From contig NZ_CP102847.1 of NCBI RefSeq assembly GCF_013307435.2, positions 1 to 64,000 on the forward strand: a DNA stretch of 64,000 bases, written 5' to 3'. The DNA is from Microvirga terrae. Its GTDB lineage: Bacteria > Pseudomonadota > Alphaproteobacteria > Rhizobiales > Beijerinckiaceae. Shown one piece after another: positions 16,947 through 25,770 of this stretch (the first letter of the stretch is position 1; every line of letters starts with the position of its first letter). The notes below the pieces were generated by a model. It was not told the DNA's origin and ran no database searches. It saw only the letters and a program-made list of their open reading frames with translations. A program made the position numbers and the translations under genes.

Positions 16947-17374
16947 TGATCTCCTTTGGTAGTGAAATTTGTCAGCGAGGTCTCGCCGGGTGTGCGAAGG
17001 CGGATGGCAACCTGCAGGCTCTTGGCGATACGCCGTGCTTTCGCCTGAGCGGTCCTAGCCACCTCGTCGGGCAGCAGCTCGGTGGTGGCCTGTTCCCAAA
17101 GCTCGAGCCAGCGGCTGAACATGCCGGGTGTGATCCGATCGGCATGGATCAGGTGGATAACGACGGGATTTCCCTTGTACCGGCCTGAGGCCAGCATCAC
17201 CGATGACCAGAAATCCTCCAGGCGGTCGAGGTGCTCAGCCCAGTCGTGTACGGCGTCGTTGAACACGGGGCCGAGCTCGGCGTCGCTTCGAACCCGGTCG
17301 TAGAAGCGCCTCAGGAGCTCTGGCAGGTCTGCCTGGTCAAGTTCGAGGGCACTGCGCACGGCGGTGATCTCCAT
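16943..17374 (-). CDS. Group III truncated haemoglobin
   Basis: A 143-aa globin of the trHb3/P family: FYDRVRSDAELGPVFNDAV near the N-terminus, WAEHLDRLEDFWSSVML, and the proximal His region HLIHADRITPGMFSRWLELW. ATG 17374 with GGAGA upstream is chosen; the frame remains open for 24 codons without family likeness. Such proteins bind O2 and NO; together with the overlapping hmp a NO-detoxification pair is inferred. The upstream region carries ATGTATGG-type half-sites shared with hemA and the MocR gene. Confidence 0.9.
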   Translation of the reverse strand: MEITAVRSALELDQADLPELLRRFYDRVRSDAELGPVFNDAVHDWAEHLDRLEDFWSSVMLASGRYKGNPVVIHLIHADRITPGMFSRWLELWEQATTELLPDEVARTAQAKARRIAKSLQVAIRLRTPGETSLTNFTTKGDQ

Positions 17375-17460
17375 CGCTTGTCTCCAAGGGTGTCGTAGCG
17401 GAAGCGCCAAGCGACGCTTTGGTTTGCGGGTCGCCCGGGACAGCATCGAGTTCGGGTTAA

Positions 17461-17496
17461 ATGTATGGTTTCGTTATGCATGGACAATGCATACAT
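17461..17496. promoter_or_regulatory. ATGTATGG-type half-sites upstream of the haemoglobin operon
   Basis: ATGTATGG (17461-17468), ATGCATGG (17476-17483) and the inverted GCATACAT (17489-17496) lie within 36 bp, 87 bp before the truncated haemoglobin start. ATGCATACATTT also resembles an NsrR half-site, so either NsrR or the MocR-type regulator could act here. Confidence 0.5.
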
Positions 17497-17598
17497 TTGC
17501 GCCTCATGATACGCCGCAGGTCACCGGTAATCCGGAGGTCGGCCGCTGCTTCTGCGACATTTGGCGGGGATACCGATGGACGGCAATGCAGTAATTAT

Positions 17599-17644
17599 AC
17601 GTATGTTCGAACCGCAATGTATGGCATACAAGAACCGTACACAT
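17599..17644. promoter_or_regulatory. ATGTATGG-type half-sites upstream of hemA
   Basis: ACGTATGT (17599-17606), ATGTATGG (17617-17624) and GTACACAT (17637-17644) lie 23-68 bp before the hemA start. They match the half-sites flanking the MocR-type gene. Confidence 0.5.
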
Positions 17645-17666
17645 CGCCCATGGAGGCCAAGGAACA

Positions 17667-18926
17667 ATGATGGATCCGAGTCTCGGCTCCCGTAGAGCAG
17701 TACTGCATGGCGCGTTCGACCCTGACAGCTTCTTCCGAAGCTCCCTGGCCGAACTGAAGGCGGACGGGCGCTACCGCACCTTCCTTGAGCTGGAACGCAG
17801 GGCGGGGGCGTTCCCGCTCGCGGACGTCCCGGGGCGACAGGATTCCGTCGTGGTCTGGTGCTCGAACGACTACCTCGGCATGGGTCAGCACCCAGTGGTG
17901 CTCAACGCCATGCACGAGGCCATCGACAGGGTAGGGACCGGGGCCGGGGGGACCCGCAACATCTCCGGCAACACCCGCGACCACGTCCTGCTCGAGCGCG
18001 AGCTCGCCGACCTGCACGGCAAGGAGGCGGCGCTTGTCTTCGCGACGGGCTACGTGACCAACGAGGCGGCCCTCTCGACGCTGGCGGGATTGATCCCGGG
18101 CTGCATCGTCTACTCGGACGCTCTGAACCACGCCTCGATGATCGCAGGCATCCGCCACTCCAAGGCCGAGAAGCGGATCTTCCGCCACAACGACGTGGGG
18201 GATCTCGAGCGCCTGATGGCGGCCGACGACCCGGCCCGACCCAAGCTGGTGTGCTTCGAGAGTGTGTACTCGATGGATGCGGATGTCGGTCCGATCAAGG
18301 CGATCTGCGACGTGGCTGAGCACTACAGCGCCATGACCTATCTCGACGAGGTCCACGCGGTTGGATTGTACGGCGAGCGTGGGGCCGGGGTGGCCGAGCG
18401 CGAGGGCCAGATGCACCGCCTGACGGTGATCCAGGGAACTCTGGGTAAGGCGTTCGGCTGCGGCGGCGGTTACATTGCGGCCTCGGCTCTGCTGATCGAC
18501 TTCGTGCGCAGCCATGCACCAGGCTTCATCTTCACCACGTCGATGCCGCCAGCCGTCGCGGCCGCAGCCCGGGCGAGCGTGGCGCACCTCAAGGCGAGCA
18601 GCACCGAGCGACAGTCCCACCAGAAGATCGTGGCCGATGTGAAGAGCCGCCTGAAGGAAGCCGGAGTTCCCGTGATGCCGTCCGAGACGCACCTGGTTCC
18701 GGTGTTCGTCGGCGACGCCCATCTGGTCCGGAGGATCTCGGACGAGCTGCTGGAGCAGCACGGAATTTACATCCAGCCAATCAACTACCCCACGGTGCCA
18801 CGCGGCACAGAGCGGCTGCGGATCACGCCGACCCCGCTCCACACGGGCGAGCAGGTGGAGCACTTGGTCGAAGCCGTCGTGTCGGTGTTCCAGTCACATG
18901 GGCTCTCGATAGGACAGGCAGCATGA
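17667..18926 (+). CDS. hemA: 5-aminolevulinate synthase
   Basis: A 419-aa PLP enzyme of the alpha-oxoamine synthase family that condenses glycine and succinyl-CoA to ALA. Signatures: [38 protein letters not shown] and the PLP lysine in [13 protein letters not shown]. The length is normal (about 405), with a few extra residues at the N-terminus. AAGGA precedes ATG 17667. The hisC start overlaps its stop (ATGA), so hemA-hisC is one transcript, probably controlled by the ATGTATGG sites upstream. It may be a second, regulated ALAS copy (inference). Confidence 0.95.
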   Translation: MMDPSLGSRRAVLHGAFDPDSFFRSSLAELKADGRYRTFLELERRAGAFPLADVPGRQDSVVVWCSNDYLGMGQHPVVLNAMHEAIDRVGTGAGGTRNISGNTRDHVLLERELADLHGKEAALVFATGYVTNEAALSTLAGLIPGCIVYSDALNHASMIAGIRHSKAEKRIFRHNDVGDLERLMAADDPARPKLVCFESVYSMDADVGPIKAICDVAEHYSAMTYLDEVHAVGLYGERGAGVAEREGQMHRLTVIQGTLGKAFGCGGGYIAASALLIDFVRSHAPGFIFTTSMPPAVAAAARASVAHLKASSTERQSHQKIVADVKSRLKEAGVPVMPSETHLVPVFVGDAHLVRRISDELLEQHGIYIQPINYPTVPRGTERLRITPTPLHTGEQVEHLVEAVVSVFQSHGLSIGQAA

Positions 18927-20005
18927 CGTTCGAGCGCGAGAACGTGCGGCGCCTTGCCGGCTATGTCCCGGGCGAGCAACCCGCCCGGGCGGTGGCCAAG
19001 CTCAATACGAACGAGAACCCGTTTCCGCCAAGTGATGCCGTCCTCGCGGCCCTGAAGGAAGTCGACGGAGAGATGCTACGGCGCTACCCCGATCCCACGG
19101 CCTGGGCGTTCCGCACCGAAGCGGCACGCCTGCACGGTCTGACGCCGGATCACATCATCGCCACCAATGGCGGCGACGAGCTCCTGCGGCTGGCGCTGAC
19201 CACGTTCCTACCGCCCGGTTCTCCACTCGGTTTGGCGGACCCGAGCTACTCGCTCTATCCGGTGCTGGCGGCCATCCACGGCAGCCCGAAAAGTGCGGTG
19301 TCTCTGAACGCCGACTGGTGGGTTCCGGCGGATACCGCGCGACGATGGAACAAAGCCGGTGCCAAGGTGGCGATGCTCGTCAATCCGCATGCCCCATCGG
19401 GGCGGCTCGCGTCACCGGGAGAGCTGGCTGAGGTGGCACGGGTCTTCAAGGGCGTGCTGGTGGTCGACGAGGCCTATGTTGACTTCGTCGATCCGGTGAT
19501 TGCACATGATACGATCCGTCTGGTGCGGGAGTTCGACAACGTCCTGCTCCTGCGGTCCATGAGCAAGGGCTATTCCCTGGCCGGCCTGCGCCTGGGCTAC
19601 GGGATCGGCTCGCCTGGGCTTGTCGCGCCGATGCTGTCGAAGACCAAGGACTCGTACAACGTCGACGCGGTCGCCCAGAAGGTAGGGGAGGCGGCCCTGC
19701 GCCACCAGCACACGGCGGCTGCGAGTTGGGCGTTCGTCCGGGAAGAGCGGCTTCGCCTGACGGCCGAACTCACGAGGAGAGGCTTCCTCTGTGCGCCCTC
19801 ACAGGCGAATTTTCTGCTGGCGACGGTGCCGGGTCCTTCGGGCACGGCGGAGAGGCTGCTGTGGAGACTGGCCGGCGAGGGGATCTTCGTCCGCTGGTTC
19901 GATCAGGATCGGCTTCGCAACAACCTGCGGATCTCAATCGGAACGAAGAACGAGAACAACGCGCTCCTGGCCGCCCTCGATCGGCTGATCCGACAAGAGC
20001 CTTGA
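18923..20005 (+). CDS. hisC: Histidinol-phosphate aminotransferase-like enzyme
   Basis: A 360-aa class I/II PLP aminotransferase. [12 protein letters not shown] at the N-terminus, [19 protein letters not shown] and the PLP lysine in [17 protein letters not shown] are HisC signatures. In histidine biosynthesis it converts imidazole-acetol phosphate to histidinol phosphate. Its coupling to hemA through an ATGA overlap is unusual for a his gene, so a broader amino-acid aminotransferase role is possible. Confidence 0.88.
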   Translation: MTFERENVRRLAGYVPGEQPARAVAKLNTNENPFPPSDAVLAALKEVDGEMLRRYPDPTAWAFRTEAARLHGLTPDHIIATNGGDELLRLALTTFLPPGSPLGLADPSYSLYPVLAAIHGSPKSAVSLNADWWVPADTARRWNKAGAKVAMLVNPHAPSGRLASPGELAEVARVFKGVLVVDEAYVDFVDPVIAHDTIRLVREFDNVLLLRSMSKGYSLAGLRLGYGIGSPGLVAPMLSKTKDSYNVDAVAQKVGEAALRHQHTAAASWAFVREERLRLTAELTRRGFLCAPSQANFLLATVPGPSGTAERLLWRLAGEGIFVRWFDQDRLRNNLRISIGTKNENNALLAALDRLIRQEP

Positions 20006-20010
20006 GTGCC

Positions 20011-20778
20011 TCAGCGGGCCGCCTTCAGGGCAACCTGAGCGCCCGTACGCAGGAAGCTCGTATCCGTTCCGATGGAGACCAAGTCGAAGCCTTTCTTCGC
20101 CAGGTCCCCACCCCGCTCGCCTGAGGACGCATAGACCCCGATGAACTTGCCCGCCGCTTTGGCTCGCGCGAGGGCATGCTCGAGGGCCGCCGAGGCCTCT
20201 GGACCCGTGGGGTTGTTCTCGGCACCGTTCGAGAGCGCGATCGACAGATCGGACGGGCCAACGAAGATCCCGTCGATCTCGGGAGCCCCAAGGATCGCGT
20301 CCACCGCGCCGAGCGCCTCGCGGGTTTCGATCATCGCGAAGGCGAGCGAGAACCCGTTGGCCTGCGCGAAGTAGGTCCTGGGCTCCAGGCCCGATAGAGG
20401 CACGGCGCCGTGCGGGCCCCAGCTCCGCTGCCCCAGCGGCGGATACTTGACGAAGCCGCCGAAGCGGCGTGCATCCTCCACCCTGTTGATCATGGGCGCG
20501 ATCACGGCCGCGGCGCCGGCATCCAGCACACGCGAGGCGGCGGCGAACTCCCCGACGGGGATCCGGACGAGGGCGGGCTTGCCGGCCGCCGCAACGAGCG
20601 GGATTGCCCGTAGGGTGGCGGCGAAGTCGATCGCGCCGTGCTGCATGTCGATGGTGATCGCGTCGAAATCCTCGCGGGCCAGCAGGCCGGCAACGGATGG
20701 GTCGGGCAGGCCGCACCAGGCGGATAGAACCGGCGTGCCCGACCGAAGCTTGTTGGTCAGGATGCTGATGGTGGACAT
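20011..20778 (-). CDS. HpcH/HpaI-family aldolase
   Basis: A 255-aa class II (metal) aldolase of the HpaI type: DAITIDMQHGAID, the arginine-containing VRIPVG, the metal Glu in AMIETREAL and the Asp in IFVGPSDLSIAL. It makes or splits 4-hydroxy-2-oxoacids (pyruvate donor). It is convergent with hisC (5 nt apart) and may be co-transcribed with ctaG, 75 nt upstream. The physiological substrate cannot be read from the sequence. Confidence 0.88.
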   Translation of the reverse strand: MSTISILTNKLRSGTPVLSAWCGLPDPSVAGLLAREDFDAITIDMQHGAIDFAATLRAIPLVAAAGKPALVRIPVGEFAAASRVLDAGAAAVIAPMINRVEDARRFGGFVKYPPLGQRSWGPHGAVPLSGLEPRTYFAQANGFSLAFAMIETREALGAVDAILGAPEIDGIFVGPSDLSIALSNGAENNPTGPEASAALEHALARAKAAGKFIGVYASSGERGGDLAKKGFDLVSIGTDTSFLRTGAQVALKAAR

Positions 20779-20853
20779 GGGATTCTCCGTTCAGACCACG
20801 CCTGACGACATCAGGCATTGCGGACGGGTGGGCCGGGTTCGGATAGCGGCGAG

Positions 20854-21429
20854 CTACTGATTAGCCGATGCCTCGAGGGTCTTACCGTTCTTCGACGGAA
20901 AGTACGTGTACGACAGCGTGATGTCGTGGGCGTCAGCCATGTTCGGGTCGTCCGCGATGGCAGGGTCGATGTAGAAGACCACCGCCGCCTCCATGGTCTC
21001 GCCCGCCTTGAGGGTGTTCTCCTGGAAGCAGAAGCATTCCAGTTTCATAAAATGGCCGCCCGCCATCTCCGGCAGGACGTTGAAGGTCGCCATCGCCGTA
21101 GCCGGGGCATAGCCCGTGTTCTGGATCTTGTACGTGATGGTCTGGGTCTCGCCGACCTTGACCTTGATCGCCGGCGTTTCGGGCGTGAAGCGCCAGGACA
21201 GATTGGGCGCGACGTTCGCATCGAACCGGATCGTGAGCGTGCGGTCGAGCACCTTGGAAGCCGGCCCGGAGGCCAGCATCGGTGTGCCACCGAAGCCAGT
21301 GACGGTGCAGAACAGGTTGTAGAGCGGGACGGACGCGTACGCGAGGCCGAGCATGCCGGCCGCGACGGCCAGGCAGGTGAGAGCCGTGTTGCGGGTCCGT
21401 CCCGTGGGCGAGGGGCTAGTGTCGGACAT
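20854..21429 (-). CDS. ctaG: Cytochrome c oxidase assembly protein (Cox11)
   Basis: A 191-aa protein with one N-terminal membrane helix (NTALTCLAVAAGMLGLAYA) and a periplasmic Ig-like copper domain. It carries a Cys in YNLFCTVTGFGG and the CFCF copper motif in KLECFCFQENTL. It delivers copper to the CuB site of cytochrome oxidase subunit I. No cox structural genes accompany it here; only the DUF983 gene, 32 nt upstream, usual in cox operons, is present. Confidence 0.93.
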   Translation of the reverse strand: MSDTSPSPTGRTRNTALTCLAVAAGMLGLAYASVPLYNLFCTVTGFGGTPMLASGPASKVLDRTLTIRFDANVAPNLSWRFTPETPAIKVKVGETQTITYKIQNTGYAPATAMATFNVLPEMAGGHFMKLECFCFQENTLKAGETMEAAVVFYIDPAIADDPNMADAHDITLSYTYFPSKNGKTLEASANQ

Positions 21430-21461
21430 GGCAGAAGCCTTCAGGGGGAGGGGATAAAGGC

Positions 21462-21896
21462 TCAGCCGGCGGACACAGCAGACTCGGGAGAGTTCACTTC
21501 ATCATTCGTGGCTGCCCGGTGCGGGCTCTCGAAGCGGCCTTCCTCAGCCTTGTAGAAGTACTGACTTGCGACCAGCATGCCCTTGAAGGGCCGGATCGTT
21601 GGCACGCAGCTCAACAGCAGGAACGGCAGCGTCGTCAGGAGGTGCACCCACAGGCCCGGCTCGTAGGCCATCTCGATCCACACACCAAAGGCCGTTGCCG
21701 GGATGGCCATCGTCATCATGACGAAGAAGGCCGGGCCGTCGGCCGGGTCGGCGAAGGAGTAGTCGAGGCCGCACGCCTCGCAACGTGGGGCGAGTGTGAG
21801 GAAGCCGTTGAACAGGCGGCCGTTTCCGCATTTGGGGCAGCGGCACTTCAGGCCGTACTTAAGGACAGCGTCCTTGGCGGAGAGACTCGTGGTCAT
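21462..21896 (-). CDS. DUF983 family protein
   Basis: A 144-aa protein with a zinc-ribbon start (CRCPKCGNGRLF, then CEACGLDY) and two membrane helices, as in DUF983 proteins found inside cytochrome c oxidase operons. ATG 21896 follows GAAGGATC. It precedes ctaG in one transcript and has ATGTATGG-type half-sites in its upstream region, shared with the divergent MocR gene. Confidence 0.88.
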   Translation of the reverse strand: MTTSLSAKDAVLKYGLKCRCPKCGNGRLFNGFLTLAPRCEACGLDYSFADPADGPAFFVMMTMAIPATAFGVWIEMAYEPGLWVHLLTTLPFLLLSCVPTIRPFKGMLVASQYFYKAEEGRFESPHRAATNDEVNSPESAVSAG

Positions 21897-21941
21897 GTCG
21901 GATCCTTCAGGTCTGCGCCCGGTTTCCCAGGACAGTTGTAT

Positions 21942-21966
21942 ATGTACGGATTGACTATCCATACAT
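21942..21966. promoter_or_regulatory. ATGTATGG-type half-sites upstream of DUF983-ctaG
   Basis: ATGTACGG (21942-21949) and CCATACAT (21959-21966) form an inverted pair 46-70 bp before the DUF983 start. Confidence 0.5.
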
Positions 21967-22045
21967 TAGGCCGTAGCCTCAATACTCAGACTGATGGAAA
22001 GGTTTCGACCGAAGTCGCGGTTTGCATCAGCCTGCTTCGCACACT

Positions 22046-22071
22046 ATGTATGTCGTACATAAACCATACAT
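22046..22071. promoter_or_regulatory. ATGTATGG-type half-sites upstream of the MocR gene
   Basis: ATGTATGT (22046-22053), TCGTACAT (22053-22060) and CCATACAT (22064-22071); the last two form an 11-bp-spaced direct repeat, as MocR proteins prefer. They lie 27-52 bp before the start, fitting autoregulation. Confidence 0.55.
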
Positions 22072-22097
22072 CTAGAAGACAAGAGGGTCAAGGAAAC

Positions 22098-23483
22098 GTG
22101 TTGTCCTGGATGCCGCAGATTCAGAACGAGAGCGGGCCCAAGTATTTGGCCATCGCCGGGGCGCTGCTGGCCGACGTGCAGTCCGGACGGCTCAAGCCGG
22201 GCCACCGCCTGCCGCCGCAGCGTCAGCTCGCCAAAGAACTCGGGGTCGACCTCACCACCGTCACCCGCGCCTTCAACGAGGCCCGCAAAATGGGGCTGAT
22301 CGAGGCCAACACGGGACGGGGCAGCTATGTCCGGGGAAAGGCGCCGGAACGGGACAACATCGCCCCTGCCGGATCCCCGGTTATCGACCTGAGCATGAAC
22401 ATGCCGCCACAGCCATCTGCCGCAAAGCTGCGTGAGCGCATTCAGGAGGGGATCGCGGGCGTGCTGTCGTCCCCCCACGGACTCATGCACCTGCACTACC
22501 AGGAGAGCGTGGGGGCAGGGCCGGACCGAACTGCTGCCGCCCGCTGGCTCAGCGCACGGCTGGGATCGGTCCCGGTTGACCGTGTTGTGGTGACCAGCGG
22601 CGCCCAAGCGGCGCTCTATGCCGTCGTGCGGGTGATGGCCGGACCAGGCGACGCCATTTGCGTTCCGGATCTCACCTATCCGGGTCTGCGGGCAATCGCC
22701 GAGCAGCTCAAGGTGCGGCTGGTGCCGATAACTATGGACAGGGAGGGACTTGATCCGGCCGCTCTGGAGGAGGCCTGCCGACGCGAGAGCCCGAAAGCCG
22801 TCTACTGCGTACCGACCATCCACAACCCGACGACCGCCACGATGTCCGCCAAGCGGCGCGAAGCCATCGCCGAGGTGGCTCGTCAACAGGGAATCGCGAT
22901 CATTGAGGACGACGCCTACGGGGCGCTGCCCCGGCAGGTTCCGGCCCCGATCGTGGCAGTCGCGCCGGAGATCACTTGGCATATCGCCACACTGTCGAAA
23001 TGCGTCACGCCGGCCCTGCGCACGGCCTACGTGGTCACACCGGGACTGGCCGATACCTTGCGGCTGGCGGCGGAGATCCGCGCCATGTCCCTGATGATGC
23101 CACCCCTTATGGCGGCGCTGGCCTCGAAGTGGATCCTGGACGGCACGCTGGACGCCATCACGGCGGCGATCCGCGAGGAGAGCGCCGCCCGCCAGGCCGT
23201 TGCCCAGCAGGTCCTGCAAGGACTCGAGTTCCAAGCTCACCCGGAGGGGCACCATCTGTGGCTGACCCTGCCCGAGCGCTGGCGCCGGGCCGACCTCAAC
23301 CTTTATGCACGGCAGTCGGGGCTTGCCTTGGTGCCGAGCGAGGCCTTCGCCGTCGGGCCTGCTCCGGATGCCATTCGCGTCTCTCTTGGCGCGGCACAGA
23401 ACCAGGCCGTGCTGGAACGCGGGCTCAACCTGCTGGCGACGGTGTTGTCGCATGGCCCCAGTGCTCTGTCTTCGATCGTGTGA
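22098..23483 (+). CDS. MocR-type (GntR HTH plus aminotransferase fold) regulator
   Basis: A 461-aa protein. Residues 1-75 form a GntR winged helix (GRLKPGHRLPPQRQLAKELG, TTVTRAFNEARKMGL, GRGSYV); the rest is a class I aminotransferase-like domain with the PLP lysine in IATLSKCVTPALRTAYVV. Family members such as GabR and PdxR bind an amine through PLP and act on direct-repeat DNA. The start is uncertain among GTG 22098, TTG 22101 and ATG 22110; the frame is open far upstream. It is divergent from DUF983-ctaG. Shared half-sites suggest it controls hemA and the haem-protein genes (inference). Confidence 0.88.
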   Translation: MLSWMPQIQNESGPKYLAIAGALLADVQSGRLKPGHRLPPQRQLAKELGVDLTTVTRAFNEARKMGLIEANTGRGSYVRGKAPERDNIAPAGSPVIDLSMNMPPQPSAAKLRERIQEGIAGVLSSPHGLMHLHYQESVGAGPDRTAAARWLSARLGSVPVDRVVVTSGAQAALYAVVRVMAGPGDAICVPDLTYPGLRAIAEQLKVRLVPITMDREGLDPAALEEACRRESPKAVYCVPTIHNPTTATMSAKRREAIAEVARQQGIAIIEDDAYGALPRQVPAPIVAVAPEITWHIATLSKCVTPALRTAYVVTPGLADTLRLAAEIRAMSLMMPPLMAALASKWILDGTLDAITAAIREESAARQAVAQQVLQGLEFQAHPEGHHLWLTLPERWRRADLNLYARQSGLALVPSEAFAVGPAPDAIRVSLGAAQNQAVLERGLNLLATVLSHGPSALSSIV

Positions 23484-23540
23484 CCTTGGTGAAGAAGCGT
23501 CACACTAGTGTCTTCGAGCACTGCGAGAGGCATTCACCTG

Positions 23541-24764
23541 TTACAGCGCTAAGGCAGGTGCCGGTGGTGGGCCTGAACGCCAGGCTCGCCCCAACAGCCC
23601 CATCTGTTCGCCGACGAGAAAGAGCTCACCCATGTACTCACGGTCGAAGTCTGACCGAGCCGCCTTCGTGAAGTTCGGCGGAATGGAGGTAAACAACACG
23701 CGTGCGTTGGTCTCACGAGCAATGCGATCGAGTCTCCGTAGGTCCGATAGGCCCTGGTACTTCGTCAGGGTCGTGATCGACCGGATCGCCAGCGGGAAGA
23801 CCCCTTCCTCAGTAGGCTTGTAATCAGGCGTGAGTTTGCCGTTGCGGATGACATACAGAGTGCGCTCGCGCGTGCCGCCAAATGCCATTTGCTCGAAGTG
23901 GGCGAACCGCGTCCGTGGCGGTGCGAAGAAGATTTGCGCCGTGACGCCGCCATCGACATGAAGCTCGTTGTAGCTGCGTCCATCGGCATTGACCTGTATC
24001 CGCACCGGCGGGAAAGCGCCGGGAATGGCGCTCGAGGCGAGCAGAACCTGAACGATCAGGTCCCGGCGATCGGGCTGCCGGCTTGCAGCGATGGCCGAGA
24101 GGTCCCAGATGACGGGGCGCTGGGCATCGATGTTAGTGGTCTGCACGAGCAGACGGCGCCCCTTAGCATATTCCTGCGCAATCGCGTCGAGCACATCATC
24201 CGTCATATACTGCCCGATCAGGCGCTTGAGCGGGGCCGTGTCATAGCGGGAGGATCCCAATAGGCCGACAATCCCGCGATCGATCACAAGGTCAGTGTCG
24301 CCATACCGGGTATAGATGTCCTTCAGCACCTCGTCATAGCGAGGGCCCAAGAACGCGAAGGGCGCTGCGAGAGCGCCTGTCGAGACGCCGGTTACCACCT
24401 CGAAGTGAGGACGTTGTCCACTCCGGGTCCAGCCTGTGAGGAACCCGGCCGCGTAGGCGCCGTCTCCGCCGCCGCCCGAGATGGCCAGAAAGTCGGCCTT
24501 CCGGGTGTTGGCACCCGGTTCGCCAGCCAGGGAAGCCTGCTGGACCTGACGGTACTGGCGACGGATGATCGCCTCAATGGTCGGCGTGACCTCGTCGCCC
24601 CAGAAGCGGATGTCACCATAGCCGCTGACCCGGGCCGCCCCGATCTCGGTGCCGGGCACAGCCGCGCGGTCGCTCGTCGCAAGGCAGCCGCCCAGCACGA
24701 CGGCAAGAGCGATAACGAGAGCTAAGCGGGCGAGAAAACCATAAGCCACCGCTCGAATCCTCAT
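23541..24764 (-). CDS. Patatin-like phospholipase, predicted lipoprotein
   Basis: A 407-aa protein with a lipoprotein signal (hydrophobic LVIALAVVLGGC, lipobox Cys at about residue 27). The patatin active site is complete: GGGGDGAYAAG, GVSTGA (Ser nucleophile) and VDGG (Asp). It is a paralogue of the gene at 1-1257 and probably membrane-anchored on the periplasmic side. Its ATG (24764-24762) overlaps the stop of the second XapX gene (ATGA), placing it last in a chain of overlapping genes. The substrate is unknown. Confidence 0.88.
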   Translation of the reverse strand: MRIRAVAYGFLARLALVIALAVVLGGCLATSDRAAVPGTEIGAARVSGYGDIRFWGDEVTPTIEAIIRRQYRQVQQASLAGEPGANTRKADFLAISGGGGDGAYAAGFLTGWTRSGQRPHFEVVTGVSTGALAAPFAFLGPRYDEVLKDIYTRYGDTDLVIDRGIVGLLGSSRYDTAPLKRLIGQYMTDDVLDAIAQEYAKGRRLLVQTTNIDAQRPVIWDLSAIAASRQPDRRDLIVQVLLASSAIPGAFPPVRIQVNADGRSYNELHVDGGVTAQIFFAPPRTRFAHFEQMAFGGTRERTLYVIRNGKLTPDYKPTEEGVFPLAIRSITTLTKYQGLSDLRRLDRIARETNARVLFTSIPPNFTKAARSDFDREYMGELFLVGEQMGLLGRAWRSGPPPAPALAL

Positions 24765-24925
24765 GAGCCGGCGAGAAGGCTGTCAGTGAGAAGGAAACCG
24801 ACCGTCATGGCGACGACCAGCAGGGCACCAACCAGCCTGGGGGGCGCAGGTGACGGAATGTCGAACCAGCGGCAAAAGGCGCCAATCCCGAACGCCATTA
24901 CGAGGCCCAACGCGATCTGAAGCAT
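24761..24925 (-). CDS. XapX domain protein, copy 2
   Basis: A 54-aa two-helix membrane protein (MLQIALGLVMAFGIGAFCRW, then PAPPRLVGALLVVAM) of the XapX/DUF1427 family: the pattern of glycines, a Cys-Arg between the helices and PxPxPP matches copy 1. It starts 3 nt after the copy 1 stop and its TGA overlaps the patatin ATG. The family is of unknown function, often near hydrolases and transporters. Confidence 0.75.
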   Translation of the reverse strand: MLQIALGLVMAFGIGAFCRWFDIPSPAPPRLVGALLVVAMTVGFLLTDSLLAGS

Positions 24926-24928
24926 GGC

Positions 24929-25171
24929 TCACCCCACGGTTTGGCGGGAGGGGTCGCGGGCAGTCCTGACGCTCCCGTCCAATCCGCCGCAAGTCTTACT
25001 CTGTGTCGTTTCGCGATGGGATGCAAAGCGGTCGACGAACTCGTAGCCGGCGGACATGGCCAGCACGAGCCCGGCCCCGGTGAGTGCCAAGGGCGCCGGC
25101 AGGGGCAGTCCAACGAGACGACACATGACGCCGACGCCCAGCGCCAGCAGCAGTCCGACAACGATCTTCAT
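24929..25171 (-). CDS. XapX domain protein, copy 1
   Basis: An 80-aa protein: two membrane helices of the XapX type (IVVGLLLALGVGVMCRLVGL, then PLPAPLALTGAGLVLAM) and a charged tail of about 35 residues missing from copy 2. GAGGAGA precedes ATG 25171, which overlaps the stop of the 55-aa gene (ATGA). Two adjacent XapX genes of different length suggest a hetero-oligomer (inference). Confidence 0.78.
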   Translation of the reverse strand: MKIVVGLLLALGVGVMCRLVGLPLPAPLALTGAGLVLAMSAGYEFVDRFASHRETTQSKTCGGLDGSVRTARDPSRQTVG

Positions 25172-25335
25172 GGCGACGTCTCCTCTAGGATGGGGGCTCC
25201 TGCCCGTCGCGTCCTGATGTTGCGGAGAAGCGACGCGATCCCACTAACCGTGAAGAGGCGGTGGTGGAGAGAGGCGACAGTGCCGGACGGCGGCGGCACC
25301 GCGTGTTCGGCAGGCGTGCTCTGGCTCGCGGTCAT
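25168..25335 (-). CDS. 55-aa hypothetical protein in an overlapping gene chain
   Basis: Starts at ATG 25335, overlapping the DoxX stop (ATGA), and ends with a TGA overlapping the XapX copy 1 ATG. The N-terminal part is Pro/Ala/Ser-rich and the C-terminal part basic (LHHRLFTVSGIASLL, then RNIRTRR). No family is recognised. The overlaps on both sides are the main evidence that it is translated. Confidence 0.5.
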   Translation of the reverse strand: MTASQSTPAEHAVPPPSGTVASLHHRLFTVSGIASLLRNIRTRRAGAPILEETSP

Positions 25336-25757
25336 GGCCGCGCACTCCGGCTGTTGACGAACAGGACCGCCATTGCAAAGCCGCCGACAATGGCAAGATG
25401 CTCGAAGAAGGTGGCCGTCTGGCGCCCACGATCCAGCCCCTCGAAGGTCCAGAACGGGTGTGCCAGCAGGGTGGCCAAGCCGGTAAACCCCACCAGGATG
25501 CCGGCCCCTAGCCAACAGTACCGCCGAGTCAGGAACAGGAGGGAGCCGCCGAGCTGGGTCAGGATCACCGCCGCCGCAAGAAGGCCTTCCGGCTGCAACC
25601 CGAGACCGGCGACCTCGTTTGCGGCGCCCTCGAAATCGAGGAGTTTGACAGCGCCGCTGATCAGGAAGGGCGAAGCAAGGGCGAGGCGGGCCAGATGGTC
25701 GATGGCTGGCAGGGACAGTACCTGAGCAATCGGTCGGGGGATGGTAAGGTCACTCAT
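25332..25757 (-). CDS. DoxX family membrane protein
   Basis: A 141-aa protein with four membrane segments and the DoxX pattern (LARLALASPFLISGAVKL, LTQLGGSLLFL, HPFWTFEG, EHLAIVGGFAMAVLF). DoxX proteins associate with redox and thiol metabolism. GGGAGG precedes ATG 25757, which decides the start although the frame is open much further upstream. It begins 13 nt after the amidohydrolase stop. A second DoxX gene lies at 33285. Confidence 0.85.
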   Translation of the reverse strand: MSDLTIPRPIAQVLSLPAIDHLARLALASPFLISGAVKLLDFEGAANEVAGLGLQPEGLLAAAVILTQLGGSLLFLTRRYCWLGAGILVGFTGLATLLAHPFWTFEGLDRGRQTATFFEHLAIVGGFAMAVLFVNSRSARP

Positions 25758-25770
25758 GTCAGCCTCCCTC

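Noticed and set aside
17461..17496. Pure NsrR operator upstream of the haemoglobin genes
   Set aside because: ATGCATACATTT resembles an NsrR half-site, but the same words occur before hemA and the MocR gene, so NsrR was not made the main call.
17595..18863. 422-codon minus-strand frame opposite hemA
   Set aside because: Shadow of ALA synthase; Arg/His/Gly-rich with no recognisable motif.
22044..23453. 469-codon minus-strand frame opposite the MocR gene
   Set aside because: Shadow frame; it would also cover the divergent promoter region.
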